A DNA stretch of 64,000 bases from Brasenia schreberi (taxonomy: Eukaryota > Streptophyta > Magnoliopsida > Nymphaeales > Cabombaceae). The notes under the pieces were generated by a model. The model saw only the letters and a program-made list of their open reading frames with translations, searched no databases and was not told where the DNA came from. The stretch spans positions 9,437,001 through 9,501,000 of the forward strand of contig JAYKKT010000079.1 in assembly GCA_036023115.1 (NCBI GenBank), read 5' to 3'. This document shows positions 55,806-64,000 of the stretch, in pieces. The position numbers and the translations under genes are program-made. How positions within the stretch are numbered: position 1 is the stretch's first letter; each line of letters begins with the position of its first letter.

Positions 55806-56960
55806 CTTGTCCAAATAGATTTGGATAAGGGCAAAGATGACAAACACCCCTTTTAATGTCTCCCTAGATCTAGCCACGAAGAATATGGGATCGTCCCATT
55901 TTAACAAAATCTCAATTTTACAAACTCTGGTAGGAGGAGATATCACGCCAAAGGGTTCACTTATGGAATCTGGTCCTAAATGGGATCATGTTCATGCAAG
56001 TACCATGCGTGGAATGCAGATGACATGGGTGTGGTGCCAAAAGTGGCGACCTCCCAGAGACCAGATGTAGTCGAACTCTAGAGACTTACAAGGTCTCTTG
56101 CTCCAAGTGAGCAAAAACCCTATGCTGATCGATGTTCGGTTTTTAAAACTTATTTACAAAAGCTATTTACAAAAGGGACAACTGTCTTGAGCCTCGATCC
56201 TAAGGATCTCGAGCTCTCCGTGCTTGCCCTTGTTTGAGTCTTAACACTCGCTTATCTAGCGGAGGTTTTATAAGAAAACAAGCCTCATTTCAAATTCCTA
56301 CGCCTTACTCGAAAGGTCGAATTCTCAAACAAGATGAAATTCAAGCAAGTAAATCCTATTTTTACTTTAGGATTCCTCGAAATGAACCATGTTTAGCTTG
56401 GGATAATCCAGGGATGGGAAAGAGATACCACGGTCCCTTCTGAAGCGTCCCGTGGTTTAAGGCATAGAAGGCGGAAAACTGCTCTTTTTGAGCTTTTTGG
56501 CCTCTTTTTCCTTTTTTTCATAGAGGGTCTCCCTTTGGGAGTATTTTTTCTTTAATCCCTCTTTTTCATAAGAGAATCGATTTTTCTTTTTGAAGTCTGG
56601 TTTCTTTCTTTTGGAAAGAGACTTTGAAGGGGAAATTCCCTTTTGTTTGGGCCTTTGTTTTTCCTTTTGGAAGGAGAAGAGAAGAGGGGAGGACTTATCC
56701 CAAGCCTACACTCGATCCATTCCAGATCAGCCTATTTAGAAATAGCACGTACTACTTGCAAGTATCTTGCTATGTTGAACTAGGCCTTTCTTTGTAAGAA
56801 GAAGGATTTTGAAATGTAACCACGATTTTGAAAACTCCACTCTTTCACAAGTGTGAATTCTCTCACTTGGGTTCACACGAGTTTGCCTTTGCACCTTATT
56901 CACATGTCTCAGGGCAGCTATCCCTATAAAATTTTCGAAAACTGGAATTTAATCCAGATC
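55806..56960 (-). other. 3' untranslated region of element F
   Basis: About 1.15 kb without coding potential between the integrase stop and the polypurine tract. Its most conserved item is the stem-loop at 56427-56456. A TTTTTC/CTTTTGG-rich tract follows (56480-56680), matching the repeat-bearing tract of E. Confidence 0.7.
56427..56456 (-). other. Conserved 3' UTR stem-loop of element F
   Basis: ACCACGG and CCGTGGT around a 16-nt loop. Stem and loop are the same in E (20237-20266) and nearly so in C (about 45894-45922). Confidence 0.6.
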
Positions 56961-58850
56961 CTACACATGATACTTCTTTAAGTATTGAATATTGATAGGA
57001 TCTGTTAAATTCCTACCTTCTACATCGATCAACCAATACGAATTGTTCGTAGTGGTTGCTCGTACAACATAGGGTCCATCCCAGTTGGGGCGCCACTTGC
57101 CTAAGGGGTGTGGGCCACGATGGTGGATGGTTTTCAGGACCAGATCTCCCACTTTAAAGTGGCGAGGTCTCATGTGTTTGCTATAATGTCGGGCTATCCT
57201 TCGCCGGTATGCACGAGCATGATCCATGGCAAGGAGTCGCCTTTCATCTAGCAAATCTAGTTCGGCCATCCTAGCATGCTGAAGCGTCTCTAGGGGGAGG
57301 TCGAGTGCTATAGATGTATGAAATGACTGCAGTTGGGTATGAATGGGAAGAATGGCGTTTGTGCCATAGACCAACTCGAAAGGTGTGGCATTCGTGGGAG
57401 TCCGGATGGAAGTCCTATAAGCCCATAAGGCTTCATCCAGCTTCTCGTGCCACGTCCTACCCTTCTCTAAGGTTTTCTCAATGATACCAATGAGAGTCTT
57501 GTTTGTAGCTTCAGCTTGGCCGTTGCCTTGAGGGTAGTAGGGCGAGGAGAAGTGGTGAGTTATGCCATACGTGTTGCACAACTTAACCATCCGCTCATTC
57601 TTGAATGGGGTACCATTATCAGACACAAGGTCTCGTGGAACCCCAAATCGAGCCAAGATATTCCTCCGGATGAAAGCCACCACATGTTGCCCCATTACAT
57701 TCGTTAGGGAAATGGCTTCCACCCACTTGGAGAAATACTCCGTGGCTGCTAAAATAAAACGATGCCCATTCGAGGCCTTTGGAAATATTGGGCCTACTAT
57801 GTCAAACGCCCACATGGTAAATGGCCAGGGGCTGACCACGGAATGCAATGTAGATGAAGGGATATGAATGGCGTGCCCATGTACTTGACACGGATGACAC
57901 TTCCTAACATGATCGTGACAATCCTTTTTCAGGGTGGACCAAAAATAGCCCCCTCTAAGTATTTTCATCGCCATCATGTTGGCATTAACATGACCTCCAC
58001 ATTCTCCATCGTGGAACTCATGCATTACAATCCTAGCCTCCTCTAGGTCGATACACCTAAGCATAATGCCGGTAAAACTCTTTTTGTATAAGACCCCTCC
58101 CAGAATGGTGTATCGGGTCGAAATCTTACGAATGAATGCCTTATCTTTGGATGTGGCATCCTCGGTGAATCCCCCATTTTCTAAAAATTGTTTTATGTCA
58201 TAGAACCAGGGTTTTTCAATAGACTTTGGGTTGTTTTGGCAAATATCCAAGTCGTGTGTTGATGGGTGGAGCGCATGCCATATTTCCAAAGATCTGGTCC
58301 CTGAAACGGGATCGACCTTCAGGGCTGAACCCAAGGAGGAGAGGGCATCGGCGATGCCATTGTCCTCTCTTCCCACGTGTGTGAGCTTACACGACTGGAA
58401 GGATTGGACCAATCGAGTGGCCAACTCGTGATATGGAAGTAGTTTCTCATTACGTACTTGCCAAATTTTTAAAACCTGGTTTATGACAAGGAGCGAATCT
58501 CCAAAGACCTCGATGCATGATGCCCCTAGAGTTTTCGAAATCCTTAAGCCTTGTATGAGTGCTTTATACTCAGCTACGTTGTTGGAACATTCGAAGTCTA
58601 AGCGGACTGCTATGGGAATCTCGCCCTTTTCAGGGGAGATTAGGATGATCCCGGCACCAGCCCCTCGTTGGTTTCGTGCCCCATCGAAGTGCATCTTCCA
58701 CACTTGGTTTTCGAAAGAATTTGCCAAAATGTGGTTTTGAAAATGGTTTTGCAATATGCCTTCATCAGGCATTTCGACAAGAGTGGGATATGCGTCCTCT
58801 AAGGGGAATTCAGCCACGTAATCTGCTAGGGCTTGCCCCTTAATGGAGAT
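56961..58850 (-). pseudogene. pol: Archaeal-type RNase H and integrase of element F
   Basis: About 629 codons in the RT frame after the TAG at 58851-58853; the first Met is at 58817. Numbered from that Met: RNase H with Asp45 (HFDGAR), Glu83 (AEYKAL), Asp107 (FGDSLLVINQ) and Asp157 (GIADALS), a complete catalytic set. Integrase zinc site is His269, His276, Cys307 and Cys310; catalytic Asp339 (AFDIVGP), Asp400 (VSDNGTPF) and Glu436 (GQAEATNK) have the usual 35-residue D-E gap. The C-terminal WDGPYVV resembles the GPY/F module, and the end is LKKYHV. RNase H removes RNA from the RNA-DNA hybrid; integrase joins the cDNA to the host. All motifs are intact, but the upstream stop would block translation of a full polyprotein. 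Confidence 0.92.
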
Positions 58851-60161
58851 CTAGTGATGGTATTTCAGGTCATACTCCATTAGAAGGAGTTGCCATTTGC
58901 CCAATCTACCCGTGAGAATGGGTTTTTCGAACAAGTGCTTGATTGGATCAAGCTTGGACACTATCCAGATCTCATGATCTAGGAAATAGTGTCTGAACTT
59001 CTGGCAGGCCCAGACTAGGGCCAAGCACGTCTTCTCCATGGCTTGATAATTTCGTTCATAAGCCAAGAGAGTTTTCGAAATATAGTAGATGGCATACTCC
59101 TTATGGGTGTCATCCTCGTATTGAGCCAACAGGGCTCCTAAAGCGTTTACATGCACGGAGATGTATAATAAAAGCGGTTTTCCTTGTTTTGGAGGATTCA
59201 AAACGGAGGGATTAACCAAGTATGCCTTCAGTCTCTCGAAGGACTTTTGGCATTCGTCATCCCATAAGAATTTCGTACCCTTCCTCAATAGTTTGTTGAA
59301 GGGTTCGCATCTAGTTGCTAGATTCGATATGAATCGGCGTACGGATTGTAATCGACCCTGGAGGCTACGGATTTGGGTGAGATTGGAGGGTGGAGCCATG
59401 TCTATGATGGCTCGACACTTAGAGGGGTCGACTTCTATTCCCCTTTGGCTCACCATAAAGCCTAGAAGCTTCCCTGATTCTACCCCGAACACACATTTTT
59501 GAGGGTTTAGCTTTACTTTGTAAAGCCTAAGCCTTTCGAAAATCTTTTGTAAACATTCGATATGGGTGCATCGGGTTTTGGATTTCGCCAAGAGATCATC
59601 TACATACACTTCTACAAGTTCATGAATTTGATCATGGAAGATCGTATTCATGGCTCGTTGGTATGTCGCGCCGGCATTTTTCAAACCAAAGGGCATGACT
59701 GTATAGCAGTACGTGCCCCATGGGGTTGTGAAGGCGGTCTTACCCTGATCTCGTGGACTTAGTTTGATTTGATTATAGCCTGAATAGCCATCCATGAATG
59801 AAAACATTTCATGATTTGCAGTACTATCGACTATCAAATCTATGTTTGGTAAAGGATAATTATCCTTTGGAGTGGCTTTATTCAGGTTTCTGAAATCGAT
59901 GCATATTCGAATTTTCCCATTGGTTTTTCGAACCACAACGATATTTGACAACCAATCAGAATACGCAATGGGTTTTATAAATCCGGCTTTTAGCAGATCT
60001 TCTAAACCCTCTTTGACTTGCATGTGTACATTCGGGTGTATTTTCCTAAGCTTCTGCTTTATGGGTTTTACACCTGCATCTAAGGGAAGACGATGCTCGA
60101 CTATGCTAGGATCTATGCCCGGCATGTCTTCATACGTCCATGCAAACACATCTAAATAGGT
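58851..60161 (-). pseudogene. pol: Reverse transcriptase and first RNase H of element F
   Basis: Open between a TGA at 60162-60164 and a TAG at 58851-58853; both keep the frame, and in C the matching TGA codon is CGA. Numbered from the first Met (60149): RT fingers ICIDFRNLNKAT (83-94), first catalytic Asp120 (FMDGYSGY), MPFGLKNAGATYQ (152-164), YVDD (182-185). The first RNase H follows (about 320-430). Where Ty3-type enzymes usually have an Asp after the LY of the first strand, this has LYISVHVNALGALLAQ, so the domain looks catalytically dead. That fits a connection role next to the archaeal-type RNase H. The TAG probably replaces a Gln codon just before IKGQALADYVAEF. Confidence 0.92.
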
Positions 60162-60271
60162 TCATAGAAATGCAATGAATGCTAACTTTTCAGTTTCATG
60201 CAAGCATGCGCCTATTTTGATGGTTTTGGGATTGGAATCATCCCCTAGGTTCACCTCTACGAAATCTCCTC

Positions 60272-60690
60272 CTACTGATTGGAAGGTCTTTCAAAATCGA
60301 GAATTCTATGAAATTCTGGGAGCTCAGAAGTGGGATCTTCCTCGAGGGGATCCACTTCTGGGCTTTGATCATTCTCGTGGGCTATAGAACCGAGGGAACT
60401 TGATGCGTGGTTTTCAAAATAACCTGGTTTTGTACTTGGATTTTCAAGTGATTTCGAAATTTTTGGTCTGGCTATGCAAACAACGCTTCTTTCGAAATCC
60501 TTTTCTTTTGCCAAAGTCTTACCAGGAGCAGCTATGTACAAAATCTTTTTGGTATTTTCCAAATTTTCGATTTTTTTAGGTTTTTGTAACACAAGAACTT
60601 TGGGAACTATACAAAACACTCTTTTTTCGAGTTTTCGTTTTTCCATTGTTTTTGGTTTTTCTTGTTTTTTTCGATTTTTTTTATTTTAAG
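60272..60690 (-). pseudogene. Pre-RT spacer of element F
   Basis: Open for about 135 codons, with the first Met at 60646. Lys-rich start, then YIAAPGKTLAKEKDFE, SLGSIAHENDQSPEVDPLEE and PTSELPEFHRILDFE. In C the same segment runs straight into RT (SVGGDFIEVNLGDD). Here one C is missing near 60281, which shifts the frame into a stop. No known domain; it links protease and RT parts. Confidence 0.75.
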
Positions 60691-60738
60691 TTTTCAAATG
60701 TTTTTGGTATTTTTAGAAAAAGGGATCTTCCGTCATAC

Positions 60739-60740
60739 CT
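60739..60740 (-). promoter_or_regulatory. Pyrimidine-AG acceptor match between protease and RT
   Basis: On the minus strand a pyrimidine run ends CCCTTTGTAG, then G. A (1886-1887) and E (23039-23040) have TTTTCTTTGTAG and G at the same place, followed in all three by GGAAGATCC within 10 bases. Ogre elements are known to carry an intron between protease and RT. I found no conserved donor to pair with it. Confidence 0.3.
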
Positions 60741-60767
60741 ACAAAGGGAAAACACTACGGGTTAGAC

Positions 60768-61118
60768 TCAGAATAGGAGGTCTAAATCGTAGGTCTCTTC
60801 TAAGACAGGCTCCGGGGCACCCTTGACCCAGGTGGTTACAGGGGGTGGCTCCGGCGGTATTCGGGGAGTATAGCCGATCCCATATCGGCTTAGGTTGGCC
60901 CTAGGAAGGATGGGTTCTAGGAGACCCTGGTTTTGTGCCCCTAGACTCTTGTAGGGCGTGTAGCCCATGTTCAATAACATGTTCCACGACCTTTTGTTTT
61001 TTGAAAAGATGGGATACAAGTCGTGGTCTTGGAACATGCTATCGTCCATATTAGGCTCGTATGGCCTTTTGTCCAGGGGTTTTGGAAATAGGGAACGTTT
61101 GGGTTTTCCTAGGATGAT
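60768..61118 (-). pseudogene. Protease-RT spacer of element F
   Basis: 117 codons in the gag-protease frame, after the TGA at 61119-61121 and before a TGA at 60768-60770. Contains MDDSMFQDHDLY, SWNMLLNMGYTPYKSLG, GLLEPILPRANLSRYGIGY and PPEPPPVTTWVKGAPEP. This is the part most conserved between F, C and the non-autonomous A and E ORFs. Function unknown. Confidence 0.75.
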
Positions 61119-63632
61119 TCAAGTCGGGAGGGGGCCTGCTTTGGGCGGCCCCTTCACACATACAACCTTCCTAGGGTTGTTCAACACGAGCCGAGGTGGC
61201 TCAACCATAATTTGCCCCAGGTTAGCCTCATGGGCCTGGGAGCTTGATAAACAAGGGGAGTTTATGATCCCCTGAAGCTGTGGGTGACTCTCACCTAGGA
61301 TCACTACGACCTGGTCCCTAAAAGGGATCTTGACACACCTGTGGAAGGTGGATGGCACAGCGCACAAACTGTGTATCCAGGGTCTTCCCAGCAACAGGTT
61401 ATAATGGGGGTGGATGTCCAAGACATGGAACACCCCCGTGTGTTCGATCCCTCCCGTTTCCATTGGGAGTTCGATGGATCCTAAAGGTCTAGACGCATTC
61501 CCATCGTATCCAGTGATAACGATGGGGCTTGGGTTCACTGAAGTCAAGGTGACTCCGATTTTGTACGCCACGTGAAGTGGAAGGATGTTGAGCCCTCCTC
61601 CACCATCGACTAGGCACCTGTCCAGAGAGTGGTTGTTTAGAACCACCTCGATATGCAGGGCCTGGTTATGGGTTTCGTAGGGTCTATCTACATTATCTTC
61701 CGAAAAGGTGATGGGCGATTTTGCTCCTAATAAAGCCACTTGGGCAGACAAGGATTCCGGACTTATGTTCGAATCAACCTTGGCCCTTTCTAGAATTTTC
61801 TCTAAGACAAGTCTATGCCTAGGCGAGGTTTTGATAAGCTCTAGGATAGACATGTGAATAGGAATCTTTGAAAGGTGGTTTTCGAAATCATAAGGATTTA
61901 GGATGACTTTGTCCTTATCTACTTTTGGCAGACCACTAGGGATACATGCTTTTGAGGGGACAGGCACACTGACCACCTTTTGAGCACCTTGAAGGTGCGG
62001 GGGTTGGTAGATCCTCCCGGATCTAGTGACTTCCCCCACGACAAGCCTAGGGTTCGTGCTAAACTTGGCTCTAAGGATGAGCTGAGGAGAACCTTGGATT
62101 TTCAAAACTGGTTTTGCCGGGGTTTCCACTTTTGGTGGTCCCCGAATGACGACTTGGGCGGGCCTCTTGTATAATACAAGGATGGGCGCACAAGTAGGTC
62201 GACCAGGTTCTGGCTTTCGCGCTAGTTCCTTGGAAATGGTGAGGGTACATACCTCCTTTCCTTTCCCACTGCCACTGGCGTGTTTGGGAAAGGGTTCCTT
62301 GAAGATAGCTTGAGGTGGCTCAGGTTCCGCAGTGACCTGGAGCCGGCCTTCTGCTATCAAGTTCTCAATTTTATTTAAAAGAGAGAAGCAGCGTTTGGTA
62401 TCATGGCCTTTGAGCCGATGATACTTGCAAAATCGGTTTAAATACCCCCCCTTGGACGTGACTCCTTCGGGGATTTCAGGGAGTTCGATCATGCCTTGGG
62501 CAAGTAAGAGGTCTAGGACCTCCGACACAGGTTGCCCCAGCGGAGTGTACTCCCGTTTTTCAACCAATTTTTGAAAATTACGTTCTCTCTTATTTTCTAT
62601 TTTTTCAAAATTTTTAGAAGTGCCCGCCATGCCTGGATCCACCAGGACATTGGCGATTTTATGGGGCTTTGCCCCTTTGTCCGTCGTGGGCAGCCCATAT
62701 GCGATGGGCTTTTCCAAGCGGGTTTTTGGAATGGCACTTCCTTTCCATAAGTGGTCATATGTCCCTTTTCGCAAGTTGGTTTCGAAAAGGGAGGCCTTTT
62801 TGATCAACTTATGGAAAGTTGAAATCTCATGGAGCGAGAGAAGGGTTTTTAACTCGCTTTTGAAATTATCCAGGATGAGCATTACTGCGCATCCTTCGGA
62901 TATGGGCTCTCGCACTTGGCCCAAAAGCGACCTCCATCTTATAATGAAGGCATGCACGTCTTCGTTCATGCCTTGCTTTGTATCCCTTAAGGTATTCAGG
63001 GTTGGCGTGACTTCCACGTTGTGTGCAAATCTTTGCATGAAGCAGTTCGCTAACTCTTCAAAAGTAGCGAACTGGCTTAAGTCGTAGGAAGCCAGCCATT
63101 TGGCAGCTGTGCCTTTAAGGGATAGAGGGAACCAATACACCCATTTCATCGAGTCCTTTTTCTTCTTATGGGCTCGACGTGAGAAAAGCTGCAAGTGGGA
63201 CCTAGGGTCTCCCATGCCATCATACCGATAGAAGTTCGGTATTTCATCGTCACTGTCTTTTTCGTAATCCATAGGAAGGAAATCAGACAGGGCGTAGCTT
63301 CTTTTCTCTTTATTTTGCCCTTTCAGCAGCTGTTGTAGGACTTTACGGTCCTTTTGTGTGAAGGACTCGTGGTATTGGTTGCCTTCCATTACGGAGGCCT
63401 CTTTTTGCTTGCGAGGTTTTTCAGATTTCTTTTTAGGCCTTTGTTCACCGTTCGATGAACATGAATCGCCTACCTCAGCCTCTTGGCTGAGAGCATCGAT
63501 TTTGGCCTCAAACTCCCTTCTCAAGTCCTCGATTTCATCTAGTTTTATTTTGTTTTTGAAAATCCTCCTAGAGTGAGAACTTGATGCGCATGAGCCTTGG
63601 CTCGACACTTCACTTGGATTGGATTTTGACAT
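61119..63632 (-). CDS. gag: Gag-protease polyprotein of element F
   Basis: 837 codons from the ATG at 63632 (MSKSNPSEVSSQ), 25 nt after the acceptor-like AG; the frame is open a few codons upstream without an ATG. N-terminal Ser/Lys-rich part with a possible coiled coil (IEDLRREFEAKIDALSQEAE). Capsid-type region about 130-265 (MKWVYWFPLSLKGTAAKWL, EELANCFMQRF, GQVREPISEG). Zinc knuckle Cys402-X2-His405-X4-His410-X4-Cys415, for RNA binding. Pro-rich linker to about 560. Aspartic protease with Asp676-Gly-Gly and LGRPWIH near 750. Asp-Gly-Gly instead of Asp-Thr/Ser-Gly is shared with C and G, so it is a family trait. The TGA at 61119 is not in C, so the original frame probably continued into the spacer. 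Confidence 0.9.
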   Translation of the reverse strand: MSKSNPSEVSSQGSCASSSHSRRIFKNKIKLDEIEDLRREFEAKIDALSQEAEVGDSCSSNGEQRPKKKSEKPRKQKEASVMEGNQYHESFTQKDRKVLQQLLKGQNKEKRSYALSDFLPMDYEKDSDDEIPNFYRYDGMGDPRSHLQLFSRRAHKKKKDSMKWVYWFPLSLKGTAAKWLASYDLSQFATFEELANCFMQRFAHNVEVTPTLNTLRDTKQGMNEDVHAFIIRWRSLLGQVREPISEGCAVMLILDNFKSELKTLLSLHEISTFHKLIKKASLFETNLRKGTYDHLWKGSAIPKTRLEKPIAYGLPTTDKGAKPHKIANVLVDPGMAGTSKNFEKIENKRERNFQKLVEKREYTPLGQPVSEVLDLLLAQGMIELPEIPEGVTSKGGYLNRFCKYHRLKGHDTKRCFSLLNKIENLIAEGRLQVTAEPEPPQAIFKEPFPKHASGSGKGKEVCTLTISKELARKPEPGRPTCAPILVLYKRPAQVVIRGPPKVETPAKPVLKIQGSPQLILRAKFSTNPRLVVGEVTRSGRIYQPPHLQGAQKVVSVPVPSKACIPSGLPKVDKDKVILNPYDFENHLSKIPIHMSILELIKTSPRHRLVLEKILERAKVDSNISPESLSAQVALLGAKSPITFSEDNVDRPYETHNQALHIEVVLNNHSLDRCLVDGGGGLNILPLHVAYKIGVTLTSVNPSPIVITGYDGNASRPLGSIELPMETGGIEHTGVFHVLDIHPHYNLLLGRPWIHSLCAVPSTFHRCVKIPFRDQVVVILGESHPQLQGIINSPCLSSSQAHEANLGQIMVEPPRLVLNNPRKVVCVKGPPKAGPLPT

Positions 63633-63657
63633 GCTTTTCAAGTTTTTTCAAAATTTC

Positions 63658-63659
63658 CT
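63658..63659 (-). promoter_or_regulatory. Putative 3' splice site upstream of F gag
   Basis: On the minus strand a pyrimidine-rich run ending TTTGCTTGTACTTAG, then GAAATTTTG, 25 nt before the gag ATG. Same as C and the inner element. Confidence 0.5.
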
Positions 63660-63749
63660 AAGTACAAGCAAAGAAAACAAGTTAAAACGACACCTTTATA
63701 AAATTTCGCAAGATTTCTACAAGCAAACTCTATTTTTGAAAAGGCTCAC

Positions 63750-63767
63750 GTCCCACCGGGCGTGCTA
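63750..63767 (-). other. Primer-binding-site-like sequence of element F
   Basis: Minus strand TAGCACGCCCGGTGGGAC, five bases from the 5' LTR. The second base is changed (TGG to TAG), which would weaken pairing to the tRNA CCA end. Confidence 0.75.
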
Positions 63768-63772
63768 ATCTC

Positions 63773-64000
63773 TGTAGACGCGCGAAAATCCCCGCCTCTT
63801 TGCCTCTTTCGGGGCTTGGAGTGGATCTCCTCGTGTGTCTAAGGCCTATGTATACAAATAGGGCGTGCCAGCTAGCTTACTTAAGCTAGCGAAGATATTT
63901 TTAATACTGACTTCTAAACGTGGCGACTGTGAGCAAGTAAGCTCTTGTCGTCGCAGACCTTCTTGCACCGATGCGCAAGGGTCAGTCTGTACGCTTTGCA
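63773..64000 (-). repeat. 5' LTR of element F (first 228 bp in window)
   Basis: Plus strand starts TGTAGACGCG. Contains HP2 (about 63872-63891) and HP1 (about 63955-63993). Continues past the window end; its TATA box and splice-donor match are not visible here. Confidence 0.92.

Larger units (their letters stand above)
52483..64000 (-). mobile_element. Element F: near-complete Tat-like element (5' LTR cut by window end)
   Basis: 3' LTR 52483-55789, internal region 55790-63772 (7983 bp), 5' LTR from 63773 onward. Minus-strand order: primer-binding site, gag, protease, spacer, RT, degenerate RNase H, archaeal-type RNase H, integrase, 3' UTR, polypurine tract. This is the Tat/Ogre order. Only three in-frame stops (near 61120, 60163 and 58852) and one 1-bp frameshift (near 60281) break the coding region. 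In the 228 bp of 5' LTR visible I count about 13 substitutions against the 3' LTR, so the insertion is not recent. Confidence 0.93.

Noticed and set aside
1..64000. Host protein-coding gene, tRNA or rRNA gene
   Set aside because: I looked for non-transposon open frames and tRNA-like cloverleafs and saw none. All sizeable conserved frames match the retroelement proteins.

Overview
This window is a gene-poor, repeat-dense stretch of a plant nuclear genome, most likely an angiosperm. I found no host gene, tRNA, rRNA or bacterial feature. Nearly every base belongs to Ty3/gypsy LTR retrotransposons. The best-preserved element has Gag with a CHHC zinc knuckle, a protease, RT with YVDD, a first RNase H lacking its expected catalytic Asp, a second archaeal-type RNase H, and an integrase. 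That domain order is the hallmark of the plant Tat/Ogre group. LTRs run from TG to CA, open with TGTAAACACC and are about 3.3-3.5 kb long. One diverged family has 2.15 kb LTRs. Organism and lineage are inferred from family features, not from a database search.

Layout. Left block (1-17095): element A (-, diverged non-autonomous, 1-4165), the 3' end of element P (+, 4164-8046), the 5' end of element B (-, 8047-12399), and element G (+, 12418-17095: LTR plus gag/protease fragment). Central block: the 3' LTR of element N (-) is cut into four pieces (17096-17471, 26647-28243, 31693-32725, 50037-50484) that add up to one LTR of about 3.45 kb. The cuts are three insertions, each with a perfect 5-bp target duplication. 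They are element E (-, 17472-26641, GTTAT), solo LTR S1 (+, 28244-31687, GGTAC) and composite element C (+, 32726-50031, GTTCG). C carries in its own pol a further LTR (40746-44027) followed by a gag-integrase fusion ORF. Right block: the internal end of N (50485-52482, integrase) is cut by element F (-, 52483 to beyond 64000), the best-preserved copy.

How it works together. F encodes everything a Tat-type element needs, but its reading frame is broken by three in-frame stops and one frameshift. A, B and E share a different layout. Gag capsid, zinc knuckle and protease are replaced by a Lys/Ser/His-rich ORF that rejoins the normal protein in the protease-RT spacer. A and E also share a decayed pol lacking the RT palm. 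They look like a non-autonomous lineage mobilised in trans.

All families share several non-coding signals despite diverged flanks: two hairpins near the LTR 3' end with compensatory changes, an 18-nt primer-binding-site-like sequence, a GTAAGT splice-donor match inside the LTR, and a stem-loop in the 3' untranslated region. Full-length gag leaders also have a pyrimidine-rich AG acceptor just before the gag ATG. Together these suggest a 5' intron that removes the primer-binding site from translated RNA. These shared RNA signals and the non-autonomous lineage are the most interesting content of the window.
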